Source of the DNA: Kaistella carnis
Lineage (GTDB): Bacteria; Bacteroidota; Bacteroidia; Flavobacteriales; Weeksellaceae
NCBI RefSeq assembly: GCF_003860585.1
Contig: NZ_CP034159.1
Coordinates: forward strand, 1,736,001-1,800,000
Direction of reading: 5' to 3'
Length of the DNA: 64,000 bases
In this document: piece by piece, positions 9,366-18,289 of the stretch
Position numbering within the stretch: the stretch's first letter is position 1
How the letters are laid out: every line of letters starts with the position of its first letter
Translations under genes and position numbers: made by a program
The notes under the pieces: model-generated
Database searches by the model: none
What the model was told of the DNA's origin: nothing
The model's input: only the letters and a program-made list of their open reading frames with translations

Positions 9366-10496
9366 TTATTTATTATCATAAGTTTTAGTACAATCAGGTT
9401 GTATTTTATTAATTGTTTTAAATAATTCTTCAAGAGAATTATTTAATTTAAAATTTAAATTTGTAACACAATTTTCGGTGTATCTATCTTGCCAGGAATA
9501 AGATTCACTTTTAATTTTTTTTAAGATAAAAATATTGTTTATGCATGATACAAAATAATTTTTCCGAAAGTCACCACGGTCTGGAAATAGTGTGATAATT
9601 TGAAAACCTTCTTTAGTTTCATTAATATCAAAAATTTGATTGCCTCCATCTTCAGAAAAGTTCGTTGTTTGTAAGGTAAATTTATATTTGTTGTTTTTAT
9701 CTCCTAAAAAAACTAATAATTCATCTCCTTGATAACGGTTATGGCTTACAATTTTATCTTTAATCCCGTCTTTATTGATATCGAAAGTTTTGATGAAATA
9801 ATTTTTATTTCCGATGTATTGATCAATAGTTATTGTTTGAAAATTATTATTATTATTATTATCTTCTTTTAATAATTTTAAATCTTCATCTCCTCCAGTA
9901 AATCCGTCTTCATTTACCTCATTTATTTTGTTCAGTTTTAAAATTTTATTAGATGAAATGTATAATTCTTTTGATTTTTCATTAAATAAAAAAGTACCTT
10001 TCTTAAAATCGACACATTGATAATTTCCTAAATAACTAAGATCATTTTTTTTAAAATAATAAACAAAATATGTAGAATATTGCTCTGTAAATGCAGGAAA
10101 TAACACATATCCATTAGAAGTATCATCATCATTTAGTAAAAGATGTATGTCTTTTTCTGCATCTGCAAAATCCATGTCATAAAAAAAATTAATTTTAATT
10201 GGTTTCCAATCGATAAATTTAATATTGTCATTTTCTATAGAAACATAAGCTCTATCTTCAATATATCTTATTTTCAATGAAAGGGTATGATACCCTAGAT
10301 CTAATTTTTGGACATTATGTTTTATGCTATAATCCGAATTCTTTGTTATGTCTAAGACTTCTTTATATGTAAAACTATTATTTGAGGTAGTTTTTATAGA
10401 AGAAACCTTTTCTTTTGTTGGGTCGATTAGAGCTGTTTTTTTACAAGAAAAAAAAATGATTAAAAAAAAGATAGTATAAAAAATATTGTTTTTCAT
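9366..10496 (-). CDS. Putative immunity lipoprotein
   Basis: 376 residues from the ATG at 10496, which places a lipoprotein signal peptide at the N-terminus (FLIIFFSC lipobox). The start at 10520 would add eight residues before the signal. The mature part has a short Asn run and a DINKDGIKD loop resembling an EF-hand or FG-GAP calcium loop. I do not recognise a family. It lies directly upstream of the broken M23 tail. An IS256-type element ends 19 bases upstream of the start codon, which likely removed its native promoter or operon link. Confidence 0.6.
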   Translation of the reverse strand: MKNNIFYTIFFLIIFFSCKKTALIDPTKEKVSSIKTTSNNSFTYKEVLDITKNSDYSIKHNVQKLDLGYHTLSLKIRYIEDRAYVSIENDNIKFIDWKPIKINFFYDMDFADAEKDIHLLLNDDDTSNGYVLFPAFTEQYSTYFVYYFKKNDLSYLGNYQCVDFKKGTFLFNEKSKELYISSNKILKLNKINEVNEDGFTGGDEDLKLLKEDNNNNNNFQTITIDQYIGNKNYFIKTFDINKDGIKDKIVSHNRYQGDELLVFLGDKNNKYKFTLQTTNFSEDGGNQIFDINETKEGFQIITLFPDRGDFRKNYFVSCINNIFILKKIKSESYSWQDRYTENCVTNLNFKLNNSLEELFKTINKIQPDCTKTYDNK

Positions 10497-10515
10497 ATGA
10501 AAATTAATTTTTAAA

Positions 10516-11883
10516 GACACTGTCCCGCAAAGTGTGTAAGTTGAAAAGTTTAAGACTTGAGTTTTTTATAACTTGAGCCTTTCTTCAAATATAAGCATAA
10601 ATTGATTTAATACGATTCCCCAATCTCGAATCGGCATTGTCCATTTTTTTGTTGCTTCTCTTAAGGCAAGGAAAACTGACTTTAAAACCGCATCATCAGT
10701 AGGAAAAGACATTTTATTTTTAGTATATTTTCTTATTTTTCCGTTGAGATTTTCTATTAAATTGGTGGTGTAAATGATTTTACGGATTTCCACCGGAAAT
10801 TCGAAAAATACCGTTAATTCATCCCAATTATCTCTCCAGGATTTGATGGCATACGAATATTTAGATTCCCATTTTTCTGCAAAATCATTTAAGGCGGCTT
10901 CTGCGGCTTGCTTGGTGGGAGCGTTGTAAATGTGTTTCATGTCGGAAGTAAAGGCTTTTCTGTCCTTCCAAACTACGTATTTACAAGCATTTCTAATCTG
11001 ATGCACCACGCAGATCTGAGTTTGAGATTGTGGGAAAACACTGCGAATAGTTTGGGTAAATCCATTGAGATTATCCGTTGCAGTGATCAGTATATCTTCT
11101 ACGCCACGTGCTTTTATGTCAGTTAAAACGCTCATCCAAAAACTGGAACTTTCGTTTTTTCCAAGCCACATTCCCAGAACTTCTTTTCTTCCATCCCGTC
11201 TTAAACCAACGGCAAGATAAATGGTTTTGTTGATAACTTTTGAGTTCTCACGGACTTTAAAAACAATTCCATCCATCCAAACAATGAGGTATAAATCCTC
11301 TAGTGGCCGATTTTGCCAAGCGACAATCTCACTGGAAACCGCATTGGTAATCCTGGATATTGTGGATGTTGAAACATCAAAATCATACATTTCCTTGATC
11401 TGATCTTCAATATCACTTACACTCATTCCTTTGGCATAAAATGAGATGATAACATTTTCCAAACCTTCAATAATATTATGCCTTTTGGGAACTAAGGCTG
11501 GCTCAAAAGTACTTTCCCTATCCCGCGGAACTTTAATTTCATCTTCGCCAAAAGAGGTTTTTATCTTCTTGGTTTGATGGCCATTGCGATAATTTCCGTC
11601 TTTTGTTTTTTGATGTTTCTCGGTATCCAGATGGTCATCTAATTCGGCTTCGAGCATATGTTCTACGGCTCGTTTGTGCATTGTTTTGAAGAAAGAGGTT
11701 AAATCTTCTCCACTCTTGAAGGATTTGTAGAAATCCTTGTTGTTTAATAATTCTTCTTTGTCGATCATAACTGTATAAAGTTTAAAAATAGTAAAAAGTT
11801 ATTTCCGAAAAAGTTTTGAGCTTTTGAAGGCTCAAAATTTTTCAGAATAACTTTTCAACTTACACAGTTAGTGAAACACTACC
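10516..11883 (-). mobile_element. IS256-family insertion sequence, copy 1
   Basis: A 1368-bp element with imperfect inverted ends sharing TGTGTAAGTTGAAAAG. It is flanked by the 8-bp direct repeat TTTTTAAA (10508-10515 and 11884-11891). This is a clean target duplication and shows simple insertion. Copy 2 has the same length and an identical transposase. Confidence 0.9.
10566..11768 (-). CDS. IS256-family transposase, copy 1
   Basis: 400-residue mutator-type DDE transposase. Catalytic residues are visible in VWMDGIVFK (first Asp), TDNLNGFT (second Asp) and [12 protein letters not shown] (Glu), with the ICVVHQIRN segment typical of the family. It is full length and apparently functional. The predicted protein is identical to the one at 13921-15123. 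Confidence 0.95.
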   Translation of the reverse strand: MIDKEELLNNKDFYKSFKSGEDLTSFFKTMHKRAVEHMLEAELDDHLDTEKHQKTKDGNYRNGHQTKKIKTSFGEDEIKVPRDRESTFEPALVPKRHNIIEGLENVIISFYAKGMSVSDIEDQIKEMYDFDVSTSTISRITNAVSSEIVAWQNRPLEDLYLIVWMDGIVFKVRENSKVINKTIYLAVGLRRDGRKEVLGMWLGKNESSSFWMSVLTDIKARGVEDILITATDNLNGFTQTIRSVFPQSQTQICVVHQIRNACKYVVWKDRKAFTSDMKHIYNAPTKQAAEAALNDFAEKWESKYSYAIKSWRDNWDELTVFFEFPVEIRKIIYTTNLIENLNGKIRKYTKNKMSFPTDDAVLKSVFLALREATKKWTMPIRDWGIVLNQFMLIFEERLKL

Positions 11884-11995
11884 TTTTTAAAATAAATTAC
11901 TTGTGCCTAGTTGTGCAGAACCATTAACCTCCTTAATTTGCCCTCTGCTTTTTTCATTTAATTGGGAATTTCTTTCATTTTCACTTTGTTCTTCA

Positions 11996-12303
11996 TAAAC
12001 TTTATAATCATAAAATTGAAGCAAATCACTGTTTGAAGACCAAAAACATCCCACATATAGGGTCTCTCAGTTTGCCTAGAAAGCGCAATTTTTAATATGT
12101 TTTTTTAATTCAGTTATTTTTTTTTGATCTAAAATCACACTACCAATACAACTTTTTCCTACAAAGTTTATCAGATAAGGATCAATATGAATCTTTTGAT
12201 CTTTCAATCCTTCCTTTCCATCTACTTGTGAGATGGCAACGTTTTCCGGTTCACATTTTTGTATTTGGATTAAAAGGAGAAGGCAAAAAATAAATTTCAT
12301 CAT
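11996..12303 (-). pseudogene. Truncated copy of MORN-like immunity lipoprotein
   Basis: Starts with the same lipoprotein signal as the gene at 25194-26027 and follows it closely, but a frameshift stops translation at 12076 after 75 residues. Nucleotide similarity continues to about 11996 and then ends. The C-terminal two thirds are absent. The IS256 copy lies about 110 bases further on. It is a dead duplicate. Confidence 0.75.
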
Positions 12304-12660
12304 TTAGTTTCTTTTAAAGCTGATTTAAACCCCTAAATACGCAGATTATTTTTTATTAGTGGTAGCGTGATTCAAGAGTTTTTCTTATTGCCATAAGATT
12401 TTGATAACAAGCTTTTTCAATCAAATTTATATAAAGCGTCATTAAATTTGTTTTGTCTTTCTGCATCCAACCCTTTGCATCCGGTAAATTCCCCCTCGTT
12501 TAATAGATCTGTCCACCCTTCTTATTTATCTCTTATGAGATAAAGTAAATCGCCATTCATCATATTTTTATGAGATATTATTCCCTCAAAAGACTCTCTC
12601 TCCTTTCTGATTGCTGAAATCGCTAAAAAAAATTACTACCAGCGTATTTTAATATAGCAG
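12304..12660 (-). pseudogene. Decayed copy of LAS-type peptidase toxin tail
   Basis: Aligns base by base with 26027-26377 (the intact orphan toxin tail) but has several small indels and a deletion of about 13 bases exactly where the HLH zinc motif is encoded. No open frame remains. It sits in the same order relative to its neighbours as the copy near 26 kb. Confidence 0.75.
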
Positions 12661-12689
12661 ATAAATCCTAAGGTTTATTAAAATTTATC

Positions 12690-13772
12690 TCAGTCACATC
12701 GCTCAAGAATAACAGGAGTTCGACCGCCATTTTCACTTATTAATAAGAAATCTTTTCCTACAAACTCTAATTTTTGTTTTTTTAAATTGTACAAACCAGT
12801 CCAAAGCAATTCCGCTTTGCCATCGTTTTTAATAATGAATTGACCGATGACTTTTTCTTTTGAAATCTCTTCATCTACGATCATTAATTGATCTTTATAA
12901 TAAGCTTGTTGGGAAGATAAACTTGCGTATTTAAGATTGTACGCGTTCTTGTTTGCTGCTTTTTCAACTTTTAAGTTAATGAAAATCGCATTGTTACTAT
13001 TTAAAGATAAAAACCCAGTTGCATTATTAATATCTAAAGTAGTTAACTCATTTCTACAATCTACCGCCCAATTCCCATTTAATTTAACTATGTTCTGTTC
13101 TTCTTCAACGGTCTCCTTTTGATTTGAAAATAGGTTTGGGAATTCAGAAGTGAAATAGTCACTATCGTAATAAGGAGGTAATTTTTCTACAATCACACCT
13201 TCCTTGAACTTTTCCCAAATTTTTATGTGGTTGTTGTAATAAAAAATATCGGCTTTTGCATTCTTGGTCAAATAAATGCTTTCAACAGTACACCCATTAT
13301 TTTTTTCTAAGAACTTTTCTTTAACCCAAACTGCGAAGATGTTGTAATTTGCAAAATTATCACTAATCAACTTTTTTATTTTAGGTGAATCTTTGGTAAA
13401 ATTATGGGTGTTAAAATCAATTTTGCTGTAAAATTCTTTTTCCCAAAAAGTTTTGTCATCTTTTGATTTTGGTATATAATGAATTGAAAAATACCCTTCA
13501 TCGGCACAATTCAGGTAACGTTGAAAAGGATGATCAGAAATATTTGACTCGTCAATGACTAATTCAAATGGAGAGCTATATTTTTCGCTAAAAAAGTTGA
13601 TATCATTAGCAACCGGTATGCTATTTTTTACGGTACGATTTTCCTTTAAATTTTCCTTTAAATCTTGCTGCAAATTCTGATTTATTTTATCGCCTTGCGT
13701 TTTTAAGTCTTGCGTTTTCTGGCAAGAAAGTAAGATTGAAAAAGAGATGAAAACTTTGATTGCACATTTCAC
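12690..13772 (-). CDS. Putative immunity lipoprotein, duplicate A
   Basis: 360 residues with a lipoprotein signal (ISFSILLSC). From about residue 57 it is nearly identical to the 356-residue protein at 26431-27501, while the signal peptide and linker differ, so the N-terminal part was exchanged. Family unknown. The C-terminal third looks like a beta-rich domain with SLNSNNAIFINL and a final Cys near the end (ILERCD). An immunity role is inferred from its place in the toxin array. The flanking IS256 copies enclose it. Confidence 0.6.
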   Translation of the reverse strand: MKCAIKVFISFSILLSCQKTQDLKTQGDKINQNLQQDLKENLKENRTVKNSIPVANDINFFSEKYSSPFELVIDESNISDHPFQRYLNCADEGYFSIHYIPKSKDDKTFWEKEFYSKIDFNTHNFTKDSPKIKKLISDNFANYNIFAVWVKEKFLEKNNGCTVESIYLTKNAKADIFYYNNHIKIWEKFKEGVIVEKLPPYYDSDYFTSEFPNLFSNQKETVEEEQNIVKLNGNWAVDCRNELTTLDINNATGFLSLNSNNAIFINLKVEKAANKNAYNLKYASLSSQQAYYKDQLMIVDEEISKEKVIGQFIIKNDGKAELLWTGLYNLKKQKLEFVGKDFLLISENGGRTPVILERCD

Positions 13773-13870
13773 TATTATAACATTTTGAAATTACCTTTTT
13801 TTAAATAATAGAAATTTTTCAGAATTTTTAAAAGAATATTTATAAATAATTCCAAAACAAAAAATTTTTA

Positions 13871-15238
13871 GACACTGTCCCGCAAAGTGTGTAAGTTGAA
13901 AAGTTTAAGACTTGAGTTTTTTATAACTTGAGCCTTTCTTCAAATATAAGCATAAATTGATTTAATACGATTCCCCAATCTCGAATCGGCATTGTCCATT
14001 TTTTTGTTGCTTCTCTTAAGGCAAGGAAAACTGACTTTAAAACCGCATCATCAGTAGGAAAAGACATTTTATTTTTAGTATATTTTCTTATTTTTCCGTT
14101 GAGATTTTCTATTAAATTGGTGGTGTAAATGATTTTACGGATTTCCACCGGAAATTCGAAAAATACCGTTAATTCATCCCAATTATCTCTCCAGGATTTG
14201 ATGGCATACGAATATTTAGATTCCCATTTTTCTGCAAAATCATTTAAGGCGGCTTCTGCGGCTTGCTTGGTGGGAGCGTTGTAAATGTGTTTCATGTCGG
14301 AAGTAAAGGCTTTTCTGTCCTTCCAAACTACGTATTTACAAGCATTTCTAATCTGATGCACCACGCAGATCTGAGTTTGAGATTGTGGGAAAACACTGCG
14401 AATAGTTTGGGTAAATCCATTGAGATTATCCGTTGCAGTGATCAGTATATCTTCTACGCCACGTGCTTTTATGTCAGTTAAAACGCTCATCCAAAAACTG
14501 GAACTTTCGTTTTTTCCAAGCCACATTCCCAGAACTTCTTTTCTTCCATCCCGTCTTAAACCAACGGCAAGATAAATGGTTTTGTTGATAACTTTTGAGT
14601 TCTCACGGACTTTAAAAACAATTCCATCCATCCAAACAATGAGGTATAAATCCTCTAGTGGCCGATTTTGCCAAGCGACAATCTCACTGGAAACCGCATT
14701 GGTAATCCTGGATATTGTGGATGTTGAAACATCAAAATCATACATTTCCTTGATCTGATCTTCAATATCACTTACACTCATTCCTTTGGCATAAAATGAG
14801 ATGATAACATTTTCCAAACCTTCAATAATATTATGCCTTTTGGGAACTAAGGCTGGCTCAAAAGTACTTTCCCTATCCCGCGGAACTTTAATTTCATCTT
14901 CGCCAAAAGAGGTTTTTATCTTCTTGGTTTGATGGCCATTGCGATAATTTCCGTCTTTTGTTTTTTGATGTTTCTCGGTATCCAGATGGTCATCTAATTC
15001 GGCTTCGAGCATATGTTCTACGGCTCGTTTGTGCATTGTTTTGAAGAAAGAGGTTAAATCTTCTCCACTCTTGAAGGATTTGTAGAAATCCTTGTTGTTT
15101 AATAATTCTTCTTTGTCGATCATAACTGTATAAAGTTTAAAAATAGTAAAAAGTTATTTCCGAAAAAGTTTTGAGCTTTTGAAGGCTCAAAATTTTTCAG
15201 AATAACTTTTCAACTTACACAGTTAGTGAAACACTACC
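13871..15238 (-). mobile_element. IS256-family insertion sequence, copy 2
   Basis: Same 1368-bp length and ends as copy 1. The flanks, aattttta on the left and tttaattg on the right, are not a direct repeat, so one side was probably lost or exchanged after insertion. To its right begins a 90-base segment repeated near 25013. Confidence 0.9.
13921..15123 (-). CDS. IS256-family transposase, copy 2
   Basis: 400-residue DDE transposase identical in predicted sequence to copy 1, with the same three catalytic regions. Identity of the two copies means recent spread or gene conversion. Confidence 0.95.
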   Translation of the reverse strand: MIDKEELLNNKDFYKSFKSGEDLTSFFKTMHKRAVEHMLEAELDDHLDTEKHQKTKDGNYRNGHQTKKIKTSFGEDEIKVPRDRESTFEPALVPKRHNIIEGLENVIISFYAKGMSVSDIEDQIKEMYDFDVSTSTISRITNAVSSEIVAWQNRPLEDLYLIVWMDGIVFKVRENSKVINKTIYLAVGLRRDGRKEVLGMWLGKNESSSFWMSVLTDIKARGVEDILITATDNLNGFTQTIRSVFPQSQTQICVVHQIRNACKYVVWKDRKAFTSDMKHIYNAPTKQAAEAALNDFAEKWESKYSYAIKSWRDNWDELTVFFEFPVEIRKIIYTTNLIENLNGKIRKYTKNKMSFPTDDAVLKSVFLALREATKKWTMPIRDWGIVLNQFMLIFEERLKL

Positions 15239-15603
15239 TTTAATTGCCCTTTTCTTTTGCTTAAATTGTCGCTAATCTAACAGCTAAAGATTAAATTTCA
15301 ATCTCAGCAAAGAAATGCTGATGATCTATAAATGTTTCTTATTGAAATCAAAGGAATACTTATCTGAAATTTTGCAAAAACCCTTTGTCTCCCAATAGGT
15401 CTTCCTATATTTTGTTGTAGTTGTGCAGTAATTACTTTTTCTGATCATTTTAAAATGGTCTAATGTTCAAATATTATTTAACATATTAAGCAACATAGAT
15501 CAACTACTTACTTCTTTATTAGATTTGACTTGCCTATTGACGGCTAATTTTCAAGTCCTCCTTGATGAATTAAAATAATTGTTCAACCTTTTTAAAGTAT
15601 ATT
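15239..15603. other. Gene-free segment beside IS copy 2
   Basis: 365 AT-rich bases without a credible reading frame. The first 100 bases carry a repeat shared with 25013-25107. The rest matches nothing else in the window. Confidence 0.6.
15247..15339. repeat. Dispersed ~93-bp repeat, copy 1
   Basis: Nearly identical to 25013-25107 (shared ttgcttaaattgtcgctaat and a TCAGCA/TGCTGA stem-loop). Both copies lie just past the stop of an immunity-type gene and at a rearrangement border: here IS256 copy 2, there a truncated PAAR-like gene. Confidence 0.75.
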
Positions 15604-16047
15604 TTATTTTTGTTTCAATTCGATCCATTCATTAAATGTTGCTTCACCGCCTAAGCCTTGAACAAAAAGGTTTTGATCTGATTTTTTAATTTTAAAGGTC
15701 GGATGGTCACTTTTACAATTTTGCTCCGTACCAGCATAAAACAGCTCTAAAATATCAACATTTAATTTAACCTCATATTTACCATTACATCTAATTGGTT
15801 CATGATAGCTTTCTGTAGAAAGTATCGCTCCACTTTTAGTGATTGCAAAATTGTAAGAAATTGAAGCCGTTCCCGTTGTTGTTTCCTCAGTGTTTGTAAC
15901 TGCACTAAACTCACCGTAGAATATTTTAGGTATTATAACAGTAGAAGATTCATGCTTTGTGTTCTTTATATTGTGCCCCTTATTATATTTGTGACACGAA
16001 TTTAAAAGAAAAATACTTATAAGGAAAACTGTTTTTATTCCATTCAT
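15604..16047 (-). CDS. Small lipoprotein, putative immunity protein
   Basis: 147 residues from the ATG at 16047, which sets the lipoprotein signal ISIFLLNSC at the N-terminus. The upstream ATG at 16074 adds nine charged residues inside the previous gene. The mature part is Thr-rich and beta-like, with two Cys (IRCNG and EQNCKS) that could form a disulfide. It starts one base after the stop of the preceding lipoprotein gene, so the two are coupled. Function not recognised. Confidence 0.6.
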   Translation of the reverse strand: MNGIKTVFLISIFLLNSCHKYNKGHNIKNTKHESSTVIIPKIFYGEFSAVTNTEETTTGTASISYNFAITKSGAILSTESYHEPIRCNGKYEVKLNVDILELFYAGTEQNCKSDHPTFKIKKSDQNLFVQGLGGEATFNEWIELKQK

Positions 16048-16048
16048 T

Positions 16049-16687
16049 TTATAATTTCTTAAAATATCCTTCATCTGTTAATTTATAATCTACAGTAACC
16101 TTAACTGTATCTGCTACCTTTTTCTCTCCTAAAATGTCCCCTGCTTCGTTAAATTCTAATTTATTTACCGAAAATTTATTTATCTTGATGCTCTTATCTT
16201 TATTAATTACAAAAGTTCGATAATATTCCGTTTCAAATGTGAACCGACTGTCAAGAAGTAATTGATCTCTTAATTGACCATTATAGTAACTATCCAACTG
16301 TACATTTAAAATTGGTGTGTCGTTATCACCTATTGTATTATAAACAATGACTTTACAGAAAATGGATGATGAAAAACTCAGAGTTTCAGTGATAGCATAC
16401 TTATCTTTAACCGTTGGAATTATCACAAAATCATTTTCTTTAATAGGAAGAATTAGTTTGTCATGTTGAAAATTATTCATTTTTTTTTCGTCGGCAGTTA
16501 CAATATAACGATCTTGTTCAGTAGAGAAAGTATAGAATTCACCAACATTTTTATCAGTGTATGGAAATATCTCGTTCATTTCAGATGATTTTTGGATTAT
16601 TTCTTTTTTTTGTTGCACTTGTTTCTTTCCATTACTTTCAATGCAGGAAAATAAAATCATTGTAGCGCATATTATAAAATACTTCAT
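16049..16687 (-). CDS. Lipoprotein, putative immunity protein
   Basis: 212 residues with the lipobox MILFSC. It overlaps the chimeric toxin-tail frame by four bases (ATGA, 16684-16687), the arrangement expected of an immunity gene that follows its toxin. I recognise no family. The mature domain is beta-rich with no conserved Cys. Confidence 0.6.
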   Translation of the reverse strand: MKYFIICATMILFSCIESNGKKQVQQKKEIIQKSSEMNEIFPYTDKNVGEFYTFSTEQDRYIVTADEKKMNNFQHDKLILPIKENDFVIIPTVKDKYAITETLSFSSSIFCKVIVYNTIGDNDTPILNVQLDSYYNGQLRDQLLLDSRFTFETEYYRTFVINKDKSIKINKFSVNKLEFNEAGDILGEKKVADTVKVTVDYKLTDEGYFKKL

Positions 16688-17022
16688 TTTTTAATTTCTT
16701 TAAAATTAGGGTCATATCCTTGTACATGGAGATGATGGTGATGATTTTTGGTGTTTTTTGTTATATGATCAGGATAAATTACCTTACCATTCCTTTTGTA
16801 TGACCAACCCAGCATACTTTTCCATCCAAATCGAAATAGTGCATTATTCCATTTATTTTGTCTGACACCGTCAAACATATCGGGATTAGCACTGATATCT
16901 AAACTTGTTCCTAGATCATCTTCGGTTACGGCCAGATAATCGGCTTGCCCTTCAGCATTATTCCAGTAATGTTTCTGGTGGCTCGTAACTTTGAATTTTG
17001 GAAATTTAAAACCTTGGTGCAT
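16684..17022 (-). pseudogene. Chimera of PAAR-like fragment and peptidase toxin tail
   Basis: 112 residues. The first 36 or so match the middle of DUF4280 PAAR-like proteins (KFKVTSHQKHYWN, GQADYLAVTEDDL). The rest matches the end of the LAS-type peptidase tail (ALFRFGWKSML, HLHVQGYDP). The peptidase part keeps the HLH zinc motif but has lost the upstream H-x6-D motif present at 26027-26377, so it is probably inactive. There is an in-frame stop just upstream and no proper start for either parent. It looks like a recombination product. Confidence 0.65.
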
Positions 17023-17103
17023 TTGAATCTGTTACAGTGTACTTTTTAAATATTTCAATGAACGACTGATTCTAAAAAAGCATCCTTTCGAATGCTTTTT
17101 TAT

Positions 17104-18276
17104 TTAGTCTGACTTTATTCTGCTTTTATGAATATAACCTTCTTTTCCCTCTTTGGTTTTTACTAAAAACCAATCACCAGAATTGTCAAGAACGTTAATG
17201 GCTTCACCAGAGTTTATTTTTTGTAAAATATCTGAAGTGGAATTTTTTTCTTTTCTGAGGTTGGTAAAACCATCTGGGTCCTGGATAGTATAAATAGTAT
17301 TTTCCATTTCTAAATCATGTGGAGACTGATATATTACTTCCATGTAATCCTTTAGTTTTGGTAAATTATAATAGTTATTTTTTTCTAAAATAGATTTATA
17401 GTTTTTATTTTTATTAATATAACTTTCAATATCACCTTGTATTCCAACCCTTAACTCTCTTTCAAATAAATAAGCTTTGATTTGGTCAGGTTCAAAATAT
17501 TCTTTAGGATTTAAAGAAATTTTATCAATAATATCACCAACTCTCAAAAAACCATTTCCCTCTTTTGCATAAGAAAAATCTTCCACAGGACCTTTATATA
17601 TAATATTTTCGATATCATCAAATATATTTTTTTTTAATACTTTTCGAGAGTTTTCATCTTTGAAAATTAATTCCTCCATATTAGATAAACTGTTAAAATC
17701 AAATTTTTTAAAAACCGCATCTACAAGTTTTTTATCCTTATTATACCCATAATGTATAACCAAATTATACAAAATATCTTGCTCATGAGTTTGTAGCCAA
17801 AGATAAGAAACTGGTGTATTGTAAAATATATATGAATTAAAATGAAATAATAAATCAGGATTCAAATATTCAGGTGAATTAGCACTCGGATCTTGTATAA
17901 AAACAAAATTTTCGTTTCTTATTGCCACTTCGGGAAACATTGAAGGTTGCAATGCAAAAATTCTATTTTTATATTCAGAAAGTTGAAAACCGAAAACTTC
18001 TTGAATTCTTAAATTAAAGTTTTCTTCGTTTGGAAATTGAAATCTTCTTTGTTCCAAGATTTCTTTCGCTTTATTGATGAACTCGAGCGAAAGATTGTCA
18101 TAATTAGACTTTGTTCCGTCGCCTTCGTCAGAAATATTATAAGGTGCTTCTTTCAAAGTATTCATTTTTTTTTTTGTTTTTGATTGTTCTACAATTTTAC
18201 TTTTATCTTTATCTTGCCCATTACAGGAAATAAAAAGAAAAATAATGCTAATAATGCATAAATTTATTATTTTCAT
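17104..18276 (-). CDS. Immunity lipoprotein with C-terminal SH3b domain
   Basis: 390 residues from the ATG at 18276, chosen because it opens a lipoprotein signal (IISIIFLFISC). The longer frame from 18318 overlaps the effector. The last 65 residues form a bacterial SH3 domain (DGFTNLRKEK, NSGDWFLVKT, GYIHKSRIKS) nearly identical to that of the protein at 20946-22025. The central part is unlike it. It directly follows the GH19/L,D-transpeptidase-like effector, so it is likely its periplasmic immunity protein. The SH3 part could contact peptidoglycan or the toxin. Confidence 0.75.
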   Translation of the reverse strand: MKIINLCIISIIFLFISCNGQDKDKSKIVEQSKTKKKMNTLKEAPYNISDEGDGTKSNYDNLSLEFINKAKEILEQRRFQFPNEENFNLRIQEVFGFQLSEYKNRIFALQPSMFPEVAIRNENFVFIQDPSANSPEYLNPDLLFHFNSYIFYNTPVSYLWLQTHEQDILYNLVIHYGYNKDKKLVDAVFKKFDFNSLSNMEELIFKDENSRKVLKKNIFDDIENIIYKGPVEDFSYAKEGNGFLRVGDIIDKISLNPKEYFEPDQIKAYLFERELRVGIQGDIESYINKNKNYKSILEKNNYYNLPKLKDYMEVIYQSPHDLEMENTIYTIQDPDGFTNLRKEKNSTSDILQKINSGEAINVLDNSGDWFLVKTKEGKEGYIHKSRIKSD

Positions 18277-18289
18277 ATTCAAGTTTATT

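Noticed and set aside
9843..9862. ATT triplet run as a microsatellite element
   Set aside because: It encodes an Asn run in frame within the lipoprotein at 9366. It is simply low complexity.
14263..14481. Plus-strand frames inside the IS256 copies, PAAR-like genes and lipoproteins
   Set aside because: Antisense shadows repeated wherever the real gene is repeated. No family or start signal.
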